This document shows positions 9,420 to 18,166 of a stretch of 24,218 bases of DNA, in pieces; within the stretch, counting starts at the first letter, position 1; each line of letters opens with the position of its first letter. The stretch lies in the NCBI GenBank assembly GCA_047974405.1, contig JBKECI010000006.1, positions 1-24,218 on the forward strand, written 5' to 3'. Below the pieces are notes generated by a model that was not told the DNA's origin, made no database searches, and worked only from the letters and a program-made list of their open reading frames with translations. This DNA is from UPXZ01 sp047974405 (GTDB lineage: Bacteria > Bacteroidota > Bacteroidia > Bacteroidales > Paludibacteraceae). The position numbers and the translations under genes were made by a program.

Positions 9420-9453
9420 GATACTATATTATTTTTCAAATCACTCATTATTT

Positions 9454-11181
9454 TTATTCATTCGGGTCAACTATTGGAATCAATTTAATATAATCCACAA
9501 TGATAGGACCACAGTAGGTTGATTTATACTCGGTTGTATTTGCCACCATAATTGTAGCCTCTCCGTAAGTAGGACTGATGATGGTTTCTTTATCTCCAAA
9601 GGTATCGCTGCTGTTGTAGAATATAAAATAATTATCTTCGCTTGTGAATGCTGTGTTTTTTCTCAAAATAAAGTATGGTATATCTGCTTCTACTTCCGTC
9701 AATGTACATCTGTACAATTGCTTTTCTTCTTGTTTCCCTGCGATAAAACGGGTAGAGGAGGTAAGACACGAAGATGGAGTAAAATTATTTTCGATGGAAG
9801 CGTTTGAAGTTCTTCCCACAACAGGATAATCGGGAAAACTTATCAGCATTTTCTGGCTAAATTTAGTCGGTTCTCTAAACTTTGCCGTATCAGAATGCCA
9901 TGCAAAATCATCGTAGGCATACCAATACACTTTGTATGGTACAGAATTAATGGTAGGTTTATATCGTATGTAACAGTTATTTACTTTCCCTAAACCACCG
10001 GTGTATGTCTCTCCTGAATTTCCATAAAAATAGATATTGGTATATGTAAGCGTATCGGTAGGCATATACGATACAAAAGTCATTCTGCTGTTCATCATCA
10101 TATCTTTGCCTCCGCTCAAGTAGCTTTTTTCGCGTCTGGACCATGCCGACAAAGCGTCGGCATAATAGTCGAAGTAATCTTCTCCCTGTATGATGATTGG
10201 CTTTACTTTGTTTTCGTACACTTTTACATCAGCGTCGGAGAGTTTATATACCGTACCGTTGGAGGCGTTGTAAGTTTCCTGAATATCAGTAGCTTTAATG
10301 TCTATCAACACACTGTCGATAGAATAATATCCGCCATCAGACGATATTATTACGGGAAATAATACGCAATCTTTTATCAGCTCTACCCGAACAATTGAGT
10401 CTTGTTCTGTTTGTTTGGTTTTAGCAAAGTACTTGGCATATTTTCCTTCTATACGCTCCACAATACTGTTTGGGAGCAAAATAAATGTATAGTTTTGTGT
10501 TTCGTCATTGATGCTGTATTCGTTTAAAAACTTATTCTGATTAACCCAAACGGTATCGTATAGTGGCAATCCATTGGAAGCAATCCCTATCTGGACGCTC
10601 TTTTGCATATCCATAATCAAATGGTCTTGGGCTTTTATAAAATCTACCTGTTTATAGTCCGATTGTGCTTGCAGATATTCCCATATATTTTTACGATAGG
10701 GAATCATTCCGTTCATCAAGTGCAATACTCCGTTGCGGGTAGTTATATTATATTTTCCACTTTCTGTTACCAAATCGACACTATTCAATTGTAAACCTGT
10801 AACATCGGCACTCTTGGTATTTATCATCTCTATTTGCTCCGAGCCAAAAGCTCCCGCTATTACCGCTTGGTTGGAGTAAGCAACATGGCTTTTTACAATC
10901 GTTCTCAGACCATCCAAATCATTCATATCTACATTTGACAACGCTTCGTTTACGGGTGCAAATACCGTTAGCGTTTTATCTCCCGAAAGCAAACTGCCGT
11001 ATCCTGCTTTTTCAACGATGGAAGCAAAAATTGTTGTTTGCGGATTTTCCGAGAGAACTTCCATCAATGTTTTCCCTTTTGAATCTACCACCTGAATATG
11101 GTCGTCCCACTGCGATGTACAAGAGACAAAAGCTACTGTTACAAGCGCGGTTCTCAAATATTTAATTAATATAGATCTCAT
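9454..11181 (-). CDS. FAS1 (fasciclin) domain lipoprotein with C-terminal beta-rich module
   Basis: The 575-residue product is a predicted outer-membrane lipoprotein: short signal peptide with lipobox AFVSC and acylated Cys21. A clear FAS1 domain spans about 38-162, with the H1-type motif LTVFAPVNEAL (71-81), IVKSHV (95-100) and the closing motif NGVLHLMNGMI (150-160). A second, degenerate FAS1-like repeat spans about 165-325 (YTFILLPNSIV near 231-241; NGTVYKLSD near 308-316). The last 250 residues are rich in Tyr, Thr and Ser and end in IIVDYIKLIPI, like the closing strand of CBM6/35-type sandwiches; I infer a jelly-roll module that may bind glycan. It sits between a similar gene (16 nt upstream) and susC-2 (34 nt downstream). 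Likely role: surface glycan binding or assembly with the SusCD complex, in the place of a SusE/F-type protein. That role is inference; FAS1 is well supported. Confidence 0.85.
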   Translation of the reverse strand: MRSILIKYLRTALVTVAFVSCTSQWDDHIQVVDSKGKTLMEVLSENPQTTIFASIVEKAGYGSLLSGDKTLTVFAPVNEALSNVDMNDLDGLRTIVKSHVAYSNQAVIAGAFGSEQIEMINTKSADVTGLQLNSVDLVTESGKYNITTRNGVLHLMNGMIPYRKNIWEYLQAQSDYKQVDFIKAQDHLIMDMQKSVQIGIASNGLPLYDTVWVNQNKFLNEYSINDETQNYTFILLPNSIVERIEGKYAKYFAKTKQTEQDSIVRVELIKDCVLFPVIISSDGGYYSIDSVLIDIKATDIQETYNASNGTVYKLSDADVKVYENKVKPIIIQGEDYFDYYADALSAWSRREKSYLSGGKDMMMNSRMTFVSYMPTDTLTYTNIYFYGNSGETYTGGLGKVNNCYIRYKPTINSVPYKVYWYAYDDFAWHSDTAKFREPTKFSQKMLISFPDYPVVGRTSNASIENNFTPSSCLTSSTRFIAGKQEEKQLYRCTLTEVEADIPYFILRKNTAFTSEDNYFIFYNSSDTFGDKETIISPTYGEATIMVANTTEYKSTYCGPIIVDYIKLIPIVDPNE

Positions 11182-11197
11182 AATAATTGTATATTTT

Positions 11198-13051
11198 TTA
11201 TTTGTATCTGTGTCTTATTACGCCTTCCGGCTCGGTTATTACTGAATCCAGGCTACAATCGTAATAAGGATATATTTCACAATTGGGAGTGTTTTCATAT
11301 ATCAATTTGCCGGGTATATCTTGTTTGGGCCATATTTGGTCTTCGTCCAACGGTATAAATATAATTTGATCCCAATTGGTGGTAAAGGCTTTGGTCGACA
11401 GCGGTTCCATCCTTAATGCATGCTGCCCTGTGGTATTTACCTCAATAACACCTAATGCCTGACAGCAATGGGCATTGTTCCAAAATCCTTTCGAATTTGC
11501 CATATGATATCTGTATCCATCCATTATAGCTTTTTGGAAAAATTCCTGATTAAAGTCGGTCAGTCCATATGAACCGGGACTTTTGTTGTAGCTGGTCTGA
11601 ACTGCTCCTAAAATCTGGTCATCCTGCCCGCTTTGTTTGAATGTCGTTCGTATATTGGCAGAGCCGCTCTCGGGAAGTGCACGGTAGCTGAACCATACTT
11701 TATACTTGCCGGGTACCAGCACCGGTGTGGTAAATTCTATCCATTTCATAGTGTTGGTCGAAAGTCTGAATCTCAAGTGATCACCATATACATAGTTATT
11801 ATCCTTGCTTATGGATAGTGGATAGCCACCGCAACTATAGGTAATTTGATCGGAAGCGTATGTTTTTGCCCATCTAATACCTGCCACGTCGGTATTATCG
11901 AATGTGATGCTGGCTCCGCTTTTTCTAAAATCTTTCATTGCCATAAGTTCTGGTTGCTCGGCTAAATCCCAATATACACGGTATGCTTTTCGTTTTACTA
12001 TTTGAATATTGCCATCAATATCCTGTATTACTCCATCGGCACATGATAAATCGGTGTATTCACTTAAACGATTAACTGGTATGCCTTCTTCAAGAACTCC
12101 TCCAATTAAGAATTCGTTAAGCAAAACTTTATCTATATCGCGTTTCAAAACAATAACCTCTCCATCAACCAATGTTTTGAGCGACGACAAATTCATCAAA
12201 TCTACCACATATCTGAAATCGGATGTAAAATGATATGCTACATAGTTAAATAACAGTAATTGGTCGTCAGAAATATCGCTGTTTTTTTCTCGAAGCATAA
12301 TCGTCAAATCATTTATACTGCTGATGCCTACTTTAGCAAAAGCGCTATTGCTTTGGATGAAACAGGTAAATGCGAGGTCGGGATTGGCTGTTTTGACTGT
12401 ATTCAGTACATCAGCCATACCGGACTTATTGTACACTTCTTTCCACAAAGAATAATCGTCGGGGAGTGATGCTATGACTTCGTGAATAGTTTTTTCATAC
12501 TGATACAGTACGTTATCCACAATATGCACATAGCCGTTGGCTCCCCGCAAGTCTTTTTTCAACAACTTGGCTTGCCTGTTTATCTCAAGATATGCTCCGC
12601 CTGTTTCAGAAACCATTTTTGTAGTAATATATTTGCGGGAAAAATTGGTTGTAGGTAGCCTTCCGTCCACAAAGTCGGAAGTGGCAATAGTATCGGATAT
12701 TAAGTGATATTTGACTATTTTGGCCGCTTCTTCTTCAGAAATTGCGTTCAATGACAGTCCTTTTGCCGCCAAATAGGTGTCAATGGCTTCATTGGTCGGC
12801 ACAAACAGGGTATATGTGCCATAGGCATGTACAGTTCCTCTCAAACCCGATATATCTATTATTTTTAAGAACGACGAGCAGGTATCTCCTTTGCTCTCTA
12901 AGATTTCGTCGATCATTTTTTGGTCAGATACTTGATATATTTTACCTGCCATATCTTTTTCACAAGCGTGAAATACAATCGTTATTACCGCTAAAAGGAG
13001 CGGAATCATAATGATTCTGTTGATTATTCCTATTTTTTTAAACGTTTTCAT
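11198..13051 (-). CDS. FAS1 (fasciclin) domain lipoprotein with C-terminal sandwich-like module
   Basis: The 617-residue product is a predicted lipoprotein with lipobox VFHAC (acylated Cys30) followed by Glu-Lys-Asp, an acidic start seen in surface-exported Bacteroidota lipoproteins. FAS1 domain 1 spans about 46-186, with TLFVPTNEAI (81-90), IVKYHLI (112-118) and NGYVHIVDNVL (172-182). FAS1 domain 2 spans about 188-357, with FTCFIQSNSAF (228-238), NYVAYHF (269-275) and a GVIQDIDG closing motif. Residues 380-570 look like a carbohydrate-binding-type beta-sandwich: WIEFTTPVLVPGKYKVWFSY (437-456) resembles the strand pair common in CBM6-like folds, and WDQIIFIPL (560-568) resembles a closing strand. 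The organisation matches the next gene, although the two sequences have diverged widely. It lies 29 nt after susD-1, the usual place for a surface glycan-binding protein. No sugar-binding residues could be assigned. Confidence 0.87.
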   Translation of the reverse strand: MKTFKKIGIINRIIMIPLLLAVITIVFHACEKDMAGKIYQVSDQKMIDEILESKGDTCSSFLKIIDISGLRGTVHAYGTYTLFVPTNEAIDTYLAAKGLSLNAISEEEAAKIVKYHLISDTIATSDFVDGRLPTTNFSRKYITTKMVSETGGAYLEINRQAKLLKKDLRGANGYVHIVDNVLYQYEKTIHEVIASLPDDYSLWKEVYNKSGMADVLNTVKTANPDLAFTCFIQSNSAFAKVGISSINDLTIMLREKNSDISDDQLLLFNYVAYHFTSDFRYVVDLMNLSSLKTLVDGEVIVLKRDIDKVLLNEFLIGGVLEEGIPVNRLSEYTDLSCADGVIQDIDGNIQIVKRKAYRVYWDLAEQPELMAMKDFRKSGASITFDNTDVAGIRWAKTYASDQITYSCGGYPLSISKDNNYVYGDHLRFRLSTNTMKWIEFTTPVLVPGKYKVWFSYRALPESGSANIRTTFKQSGQDDQILGAVQTSYNKSPGSYGLTDFNQEFFQKAIMDGYRYHMANSKGFWNNAHCCQALGVIEVNTTGQHALRMEPLSTKAFTTNWDQIIFIPLDEDQIWPKQDIPGKLIYENTPNCEIYPYYDCSLDSVITEPEGVIRHRYK

Positions 13052-13080
13052 AATACATTAGATATTAATAGTTTAAATTT

Positions 13081-14700
13081 TCATTTGTAAAATGGATTTT
13101 GTATCAGTTTGTTATTTACTCTTATTTCCTCCTCATTGATAGGAAGATAGAGACTATATTGGTTGCCTAACCATTTATTTTGCAGGCTCAATACTTTATC
13201 GGGCGAAGCGGCGTAAGTTGCCAATTCTACTAAATAACCAACTTTGGAAAAATTATCCCTTTTGGCATTTCTCAATACATCGTACCATCTTTTTCCTTCG
13301 TGAGCAAATTCGCGTGCACGCTCGGTCAAAATAAATCTTTCCAAATCATCGGAGTTGAGATTATTTACATCGGGAATCATATCGGTAGATTCGGGAGCAC
13401 ATGCCCTTTTACGTATTTTACGTACCAATTCAAGTGATTCTTTAAGTGTCTCTGTATTTCCGGTCGCTTTGCCTATCTGATTCAAAGCCTCCGCCTGCAT
13501 CAGCATAACATCTGCTAACCGGTAAAAAATCCAATTGCTGAAAGATTCGTTCAACGCCCTAAATGTATAAGTTGTTCTGGAGAGACCTATCCATTTCCAA
13601 ACATATCCTTGCTTGTAATCGATGCCTTCTCCGCGTATGTCGTACCAGCCTCTATCCAAAGACGATGGTATGAAAAGATTTGTTGCCGACAGTACTTCTG
13701 AATTAGACGTCAAGGTTCCGTTTATGGGATTAAAAAAGGTATAAAAAGGATTTTGATAATCGGTGCCAAATTGTAATTCAAAGATACTTTCAACGGAGTT
13801 TCCATTGACATACATAGAGGTAAAAAGACTGTTGGCATCCCCTTCGGAAGGATAATAGACCGTATATTTATTCATATACAGGTCTTCTACTATGACTTCT
13901 GTACTTTGCACGGGAACTAAGGTATATTGACCCGAATTAATTATTTGGGTACATTCTTTATTGCAATTGGTATAATCTTCTTTCCACAAATAGATATCTG
14001 CCAGCAATGCTTTCAATCCCCAAACGGTAAATCTGCCTTTGTTGGCTTTAATGCTTGCACCGTAATTAAACGGAACGCCTCTATTATTTCCATTAGCCAA
14101 TCTATCGACACTCTTCAGATCTGATATCAAAGAGTCAAGTATCACATTGCCATCGGTTTTTGCTATTCTGTATTCTTGGTTATCGCTCAACGAGGCATTT
14201 GTAACGTATGGAACATCTTTGAACGTTCGTACCAAATAGAAATACATCAAGGCGCGAATACACTTAGCCTCTCCTTCGTATTGCGAAAGTAATTCGCTGG
14301 TAAACGAAGCATCTATTTTCTGTGTCTCTTTGGCATAATTTAGTACTGTGTTACAATTGTTTATAACGCTGTAAATATATTCCCACGAAGTGTATTTGGT
14401 GGTGGAAGATATGTCTCCATTTTGAAATTGAGACATTGCCGCAAAGTTGGACGCACTCTCGCGAGGTTTTACCAAATCTCCTCGCAGTTCGCTCCACCAG
14501 ATGATGTACTCCATATTAGAACGATTCATTATGTTGGCGTAACAACCCATTATGGCGTCGCCAACCTCTTCTTTATTTTGCCAAAATTTATCGCCAATTA
14601 CCCCATCTTCGGGTTCTAAGTCTAAAAAATCGGCGCAGGAAGATAGTGAAATGGCTGTCAGCAATACTGTTGCGAATAATATTATGATTTTGTTTTTCAT
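13081..14700 (-). CDS. SusD/RagB-family outer-membrane glycan-binding lipoprotein (SusD-1)
   Basis: The 539-residue product is predicted to be the lid lipoprotein of the SusC-1 channel. Seen: signal peptide with lipobox SLSSC (acylated Cys22) and the FLDLEPED start typical of mature SusD proteins; N-terminal SusD-like half (about 22-210) with WWSELRGDLVKPR, the INNCNTVLNYA helix and AKCIRALMYFYLVRTFKDVPYV; C-terminal RagB/SusD half with FYRLADVMLMQAEALNQIG and LTERAREFAHEGKRWYDVLR; and the usual ending SLYLPINEEEI...QNPFYK. All the hallmarks of a full-length SusD are present, unlike the shortened end of SusD-2. It follows susC-1 by 27 nt. Ligand specificity cannot be read from the sequence; RG-I or its side chains is inferred from the operon. 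Confidence 0.96.
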   Translation of the reverse strand: MKNKIIILFATVLLTAISLSSCADFLDLEPEDGVIGDKFWQNKEEVGDAIMGCYANIMNRSNMEYIIWWSELRGDLVKPRESASNFAAMSQFQNGDISSTTKYTSWEYIYSVINNCNTVLNYAKETQKIDASFTSELLSQYEGEAKCIRALMYFYLVRTFKDVPYVTNASLSDNQEYRIAKTDGNVILDSLISDLKSVDRLANGNNRGVPFNYGASIKANKGRFTVWGLKALLADIYLWKEDYTNCNKECTQIINSGQYTLVPVQSTEVIVEDLYMNKYTVYYPSEGDANSLFTSMYVNGNSVESIFELQFGTDYQNPFYTFFNPINGTLTSNSEVLSATNLFIPSSLDRGWYDIRGEGIDYKQGYVWKWIGLSRTTYTFRALNESFSNWIFYRLADVMLMQAEALNQIGKATGNTETLKESLELVRKIRKRACAPESTDMIPDVNNLNSDDLERFILTERAREFAHEGKRWYDVLRNAKRDNFSKVGYLVELATYAASPDKVLSLQNKWLGNQYSLYLPINEEEIRVNNKLIQNPFYK

Positions 14701-14727
14701 TTTTATATGGATATTAAACTTTTATTA

Positions 14728-17700
14728 TTAAAATCCTACTTTTAACCCAAGAGTAAACTGGTACGGACGAGGCGTATGCGAGCCATCACGTCCGACTTTA
14801 TCTAGGCTGCCACTAATAGATACTTCCGGGTCTTGTCCGGTATAATTGGTCCAAGTGTATAAATTTTGGAGAGTCAGCCACAAGTTCGTATCTTTTATCC
14901 CTATCGTTTTTAGCATTTTGCCTGGAAGATTGTATCTTACCGTCAGCGTTTTCCAACGCAAGAACGAGCCATCTTCTACAAACCTGTCGGAACCCAACCA
15001 ATTGTATCCTTTCCCGTACAAAGCGCGGGGCAACAGATCTGTCGGAGCATTCATCTCGTTACCTGGCTCGTATGAGTCTCTGAAACGTCTCAATACCGCC
15101 GTACTCTGATTATCGAAACTGTACATTTTTTCCATACTCATACGGGTCATATTGATGATGTCGTTACCATAGCGGAAATAGAACCAACCACTCAGCGTAA
15201 AATTCTTGTAACGGATAGTAGGCCCGAAACCTCCGAAAAACAACGGATTGTAATCTCCAAGATAGACCACGTCTTGCAAATTGATGTTGCCATCGCTATT
15301 AATATCGGTATAGCGCGCGTCTCCTGCCTGAAAGACGTAACCGATAGATGGATAGTTAAATACCATATATACGGGTTCCAACTTCCCGCTACTCCCCATA
15401 GTGTAAATAGGATTGCCGCTCTTGTCTTTGGCTATGGTTTGATTCGAGTTTAAGTAAACACCGTCGTATTTGTATCCGTAAAACGACCCGTAAGGTTGGT
15501 CAAGCTCTAACCTGATTACATAGGAACCGTTTGACTGCCACGTTCCCGACTCTACACCAGAATACTCCGAGAGTTTTCTCAAGTAGTTTTGCGAGCGGGA
15601 TACATTAAAGTTAAAATCTACTTTCAAATTTTTCCCTTTGTAAGGGGTTGTCTGTACGTTCAATTCCCAACCTTTGTTTTCTACAGTATTCATATTGGCT
15701 GTCATAGAAGACTGTCCAGAACTGGAAGGTATGGGAGAATTGTATGATATACCGTCTTTAGTCGTTTTTACGTAATACTCAAACTCCATATTCACACGAT
15801 GGTCAAAAGCTACAAGATTCAGACCCAAATTTTTCTGTGTAGAAATTTCCCAGTGTAAATTATCTAGAGAAAATGAAGTCGGGTATGTAGCTGTATTGTC
15901 TATATAGCCCCATTCATAGTTACTGTATCGACTATAAAACAAATAGTCATATCTTGGAGGGTTACCATTAATACCCCATGATGCTCTTAATGATAGTTCG
16001 TTAATCCATTTCATTTCCCGCATAAACGGTTCGCCCGAAATTCTATATCGCCCCGACAATGCTGGAAACACCCCAAAACGGTAATTTTTGCCAAATTTGG
16101 AATCCCCGTCGGTACGGATGCTTGCATAAAGAATATAGCGATCTAAAAATGTATAGTTTGCATTGCCATATACCGAAATTTGCCGCTGGCGAGACAAACC
16201 CGAAGATATGATTCCGTCGGGATACACTCTTGAAGTGACAGCCGGATCCTGTAAAAAAGTAGAGGGAAAATTACTTGTTTCTTCGTAGTAAGAGCTTCCT
16301 TGCTTGTCATAGGTATTGAATCCTAACAAGCCGATAAAGCGATGTTTGTTCTCGTCCTTGAAACGGGGAATCCATCTCAACTTACTGTATGTTTGTACCG
16401 TAAACGAATCGTCGTCTCTATCAGATGCCCAATTGGTATCACTATTGTTCCAAGCCAACCCAGTAGCGGTTTGTGGCAAATATTGCTGCTTTTTGTTGTT
16501 ATTGATAGCAAAACCAATATCGAAGGAGAACTGTAGCGTATTTATAAAGTCGTATATCAATGAGAATTTAGGTAGCGCCGAATCGCTTGTTGTATTATTT
16601 TTACTGTCAGTCGCCATGGCTACCGGATTATAAACGTTCGGATAGTGACCTTGAATATTTTGATACGGAGTAAAGTACAAATCTGTCAAGTCTCCGTATT
16701 CATTGTAGTAATAAATACTTTGATTGGGCATTTTGATATAAGCTTTGCTACTTAAATCCCCTTTGGTATAGTCAGATGCTTCAGGGATAAAGTTTGCCTG
16801 CTTGGTAGAATGACTATAAGCAATGTCTGCAACAAACCGCAGCTTGTCGGATACGGTATAGTTCAGGTTAGCACGCGTATTCAACCGTTGATACCCAGTA
16901 CCTATGGTGGTTCCGGTTTCGTCCCAATATCCGGCAGAAAAACGATAGCGCACTTTTTTGGTTCCTCCCGACAGAGAGATATTGTAATCTTGGGCAAAAC
17001 CATTCTGGGTCAATGCATCAACCCAATCGGTATTGTTGGAATAATTATAATAATACATCGGATTGTTTGGGTCGTAAGAATATTCAGGATAAGTAGTGGT
17101 ACTCAATATCCTCCCCGCATTAAACATGGCTTCGCTGACCATCGTTGTATATTCGTATCCCGATAGTGTAGAGATTGATTTGCGCGGTCTATTAAGAGTG
17201 AATGTGGTTTGCACATCTATTTTTGGGGGGCTGATGGTACCACGTTTGGTGGTAATCATAAGTACTCCGTTTGCTCCTCTTGAGCCATAAATGGCAGAGG
17301 CGGCGGCATCTTTCAACACCACAATGTCTTGAATATCGGATGGGGGAATATTTAGCATCTGCGAAAATTCTTCTTCGGTGGCTGTGGCAAAATCAAATCC
17401 TGCCGCAGAAGAGCCGACATTTCTTTCTAGTGGGATACCATCTACCACTATTAACGGCTCGTTTCCCTCGTTGAGTGATGAAAGTCCACGGATACGGATT
17501 GCCATTCCTCCTCCTGGATTCCCTGTATTTCCTACAATATCAACTCCAGACAGACGTCCTTGTAGAGCGTCGTCGATAGAAGCAGCATGGACACCCTCCA
17601 ACTCCTTAGAGTCTATTTTGGAAATGGCTACAGAGAGGTCTCTCTCGTCAATATCTAATCCTCCAAGACTTTGCTTGGATTTTGCAACAATCACCACTTC

Positions 17701-18033
17701 ACCAATACTTTTGTCGTTACTTTCCATCACTACATTCAAAACTCTATTATTACCAGGTACGACCGTTTTTTCCAAATATCCTATATATCTGAACACTAAG
17801 GGGTTTTTCGTGTTCAACACATTGATGCTGAAGTTACCGTCAATGTCGGTTACAGCACTAGATAAAATACGGTTGTCTTTATCTCGCTCTATTATGGTGG
17901 CTCTTATCAGCGTTTCGCCTTCGTTATCACGAACAACTCCTCTTATCAATGTTTTCTCTTGTGCAAATGACAATGCAGGAAACAAAACAAATAATCCCAG
18001 CACAACGCAATAAATATTAATTACCTTTTTCAT
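14728..18033 (-). CDS. SusC/RagA-family TonB-dependent outer-membrane receptor (SusC-1)
   Basis: The product is predicted to be a TonB-dependent import channel of 1101 residues. I place the start at 18033, where MKKVINIYCVV begins a canonical signal peptide (cleavage after SFA, residue 24). An in-frame ATG at 18084 would add 17 residues that do not resemble a signal peptide. Seen: carboxypeptidase-regulatory-like domain (about 28-103, with TDIDGNFSI); a TonB-box-like SIGEVVIVA (109-117); plug (about 135-265) with ALQGRLSGVDI, IVVDGIPLERNVG and the SusC signature AIYGSRGANGVLMITTKRG; then the barrel, ending in FTLGLKVGF, whose final Phe is typical of outer-membrane proteins. It is preceded by a 133-nt spacer, the longest in the operon, and followed after 27 nt by susD-1. 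Substrate is inferred to be an RG-I oligosaccharide. Confidence 0.96.
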   Translation of the reverse strand: MKKVINIYCVVLGLFVLFPALSFAQEKTLIRGVVRDNEGETLIRATIIERDKDNRILSSAVTDIDGNFSINVLNTKNPLVFRYIGYLEKTVVPGNNRVLNVVMESNDKSIGEVVIVAKSKQSLGGLDIDERDLSVAISKIDSKELEGVHAASIDDALQGRLSGVDIVGNTGNPGGGMAIRIRGLSSLNEGNEPLIVVDGIPLERNVGSSAAGFDFATATEEEFSQMLNIPPSDIQDIVVLKDAAASAIYGSRGANGVLMITTKRGTISPPKIDVQTTFTLNRPRKSISTLSGYEYTTMVSEAMFNAGRILSTTTYPEYSYDPNNPMYYYNYSNNTDWVDALTQNGFAQDYNISLSGGTKKVRYRFSAGYWDETGTTIGTGYQRLNTRANLNYTVSDKLRFVADIAYSHSTKQANFIPEASDYTKGDLSSKAYIKMPNQSIYYYNEYGDLTDLYFTPYQNIQGHYPNVYNPVAMATDSKNNTTSDSALPKFSLIYDFINTLQFSFDIGFAINNNKKQQYLPQTATGLAWNNSDTNWASDRDDDSFTVQTYSKLRWIPRFKDENKHRFIGLLGFNTYDKQGSSYYEETSNFPSTFLQDPAVTSRVYPDGIISSGLSRQRQISVYGNANYTFLDRYILYASIRTDGDSKFGKNYRFGVFPALSGRYRISGEPFMREMKWINELSLRASWGINGNPPRYDYLFYSRYSNYEWGYIDNTATYPTSFSLDNLHWEISTQKNLGLNLVAFDHRVNMEFEYYVKTTKDGISYNSPIPSSSGQSSMTANMNTVENKGWELNVQTTPYKGKNLKVDFNFNVSRSQNYLRKLSEYSGVESGTWQSNGSYVIRLELDQPYGSFYGYKYDGVYLNSNQTIAKDKSGNPIYTMGSSGKLEPVYMVFNYPSIGYVFQAGDARYTDINSDGNINLQDVVYLGDYNPLFFGGFGPTIRYKNFTLSGWFYFRYGNDIINMTRMSMEKMYSFDNQSTAVLRRFRDSYEPGNEMNAPTDLLPRALYGKGYNWLGSDRFVEDGSFLRWKTLTVRYNLPGKMLKTIGIKDTNLWLTLQNLYTWTNYTGQDPEVSISGSLDKVGRDGSHTPRPYQFTLGLKVGF

Positions 18034-18166
18034 CTGTTTATAATTTATTTTTTTAGTTGTCAGACGGAACTTGCACATAAACATCTTCTTGTGTATTAAA
18101 GAAGTCTATTTGTCGTGCTCGTTTCATAAAATTTATCTTTTATTAGCAAGAAAATAGTCTTGTTTA
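18034..18166 (-). promoter_or_regulatory. 133-nt spacer before susC-1 with two inverted repeats
   Basis: This is the only long gap inside the gene block. On the transcribed strand there is a 5-bp stem (CAAGA, six-base loop, TCTTG) at 18147-18162 soon after the upstream stop codon, and a 6-bp stem (CTTCTT, eight-base loop, AAGAAG) at 18085-18104. Neither is followed by a T run, so they do not look like terminators. A partial -7 match, TAAATTTT, lies at 18128-18135 (consensus TAnnTTTG). Possible roles are RNA processing, transcript attenuation or a secondary promoter for the SusCD genes; none is proven. Confidence 0.3.
18053..18127 (-). CDS. Possible 24-residue leader ORF upstream of susC-1
   Basis: A short frame with an ATG start and TAA stop encodes a 24-residue peptide beginning MKRARQIDFF and ending VQVPSDN. 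It ends 19 nt before the susC-1 start and contains the CTTCTT/AAGAAG inverted repeat. It is hydrophilic, has no signal peptide and matches no family I know. A frame this short is expected by chance, so it is kept only because it fills an otherwise unexplained spacer in a leader-like position. Confidence 0.12.
   Translation of the reverse strand: MKRARQIDFFNTQEDVYVQVPSDN

Noticed and set aside
17378..18013. 211-codon plus-strand frame opposite the start of susC-1
   Set aside because: It is antisense to the well-supported signal peptide, regulatory domain and plug of SusC-1; its translation is Ser/Pro/Thr/Leu-rich without any recognisable domain.
18034..18084. Extended start of SusC-1 at 18084
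   Set aside because: The extra 17 residues (MFMCKFRLTTKKINYKQ) would precede a complete signal peptide; the internal ATG at 18033 gives the normal N-terminus.
18147..18162. Terminator after the four-FAS1 gene
   Set aside because: The CAAGA/TCTTG stem is only 5 bp and is not followed by a T run on the transcribed strand, so it does not qualify as an intrinsic terminator.
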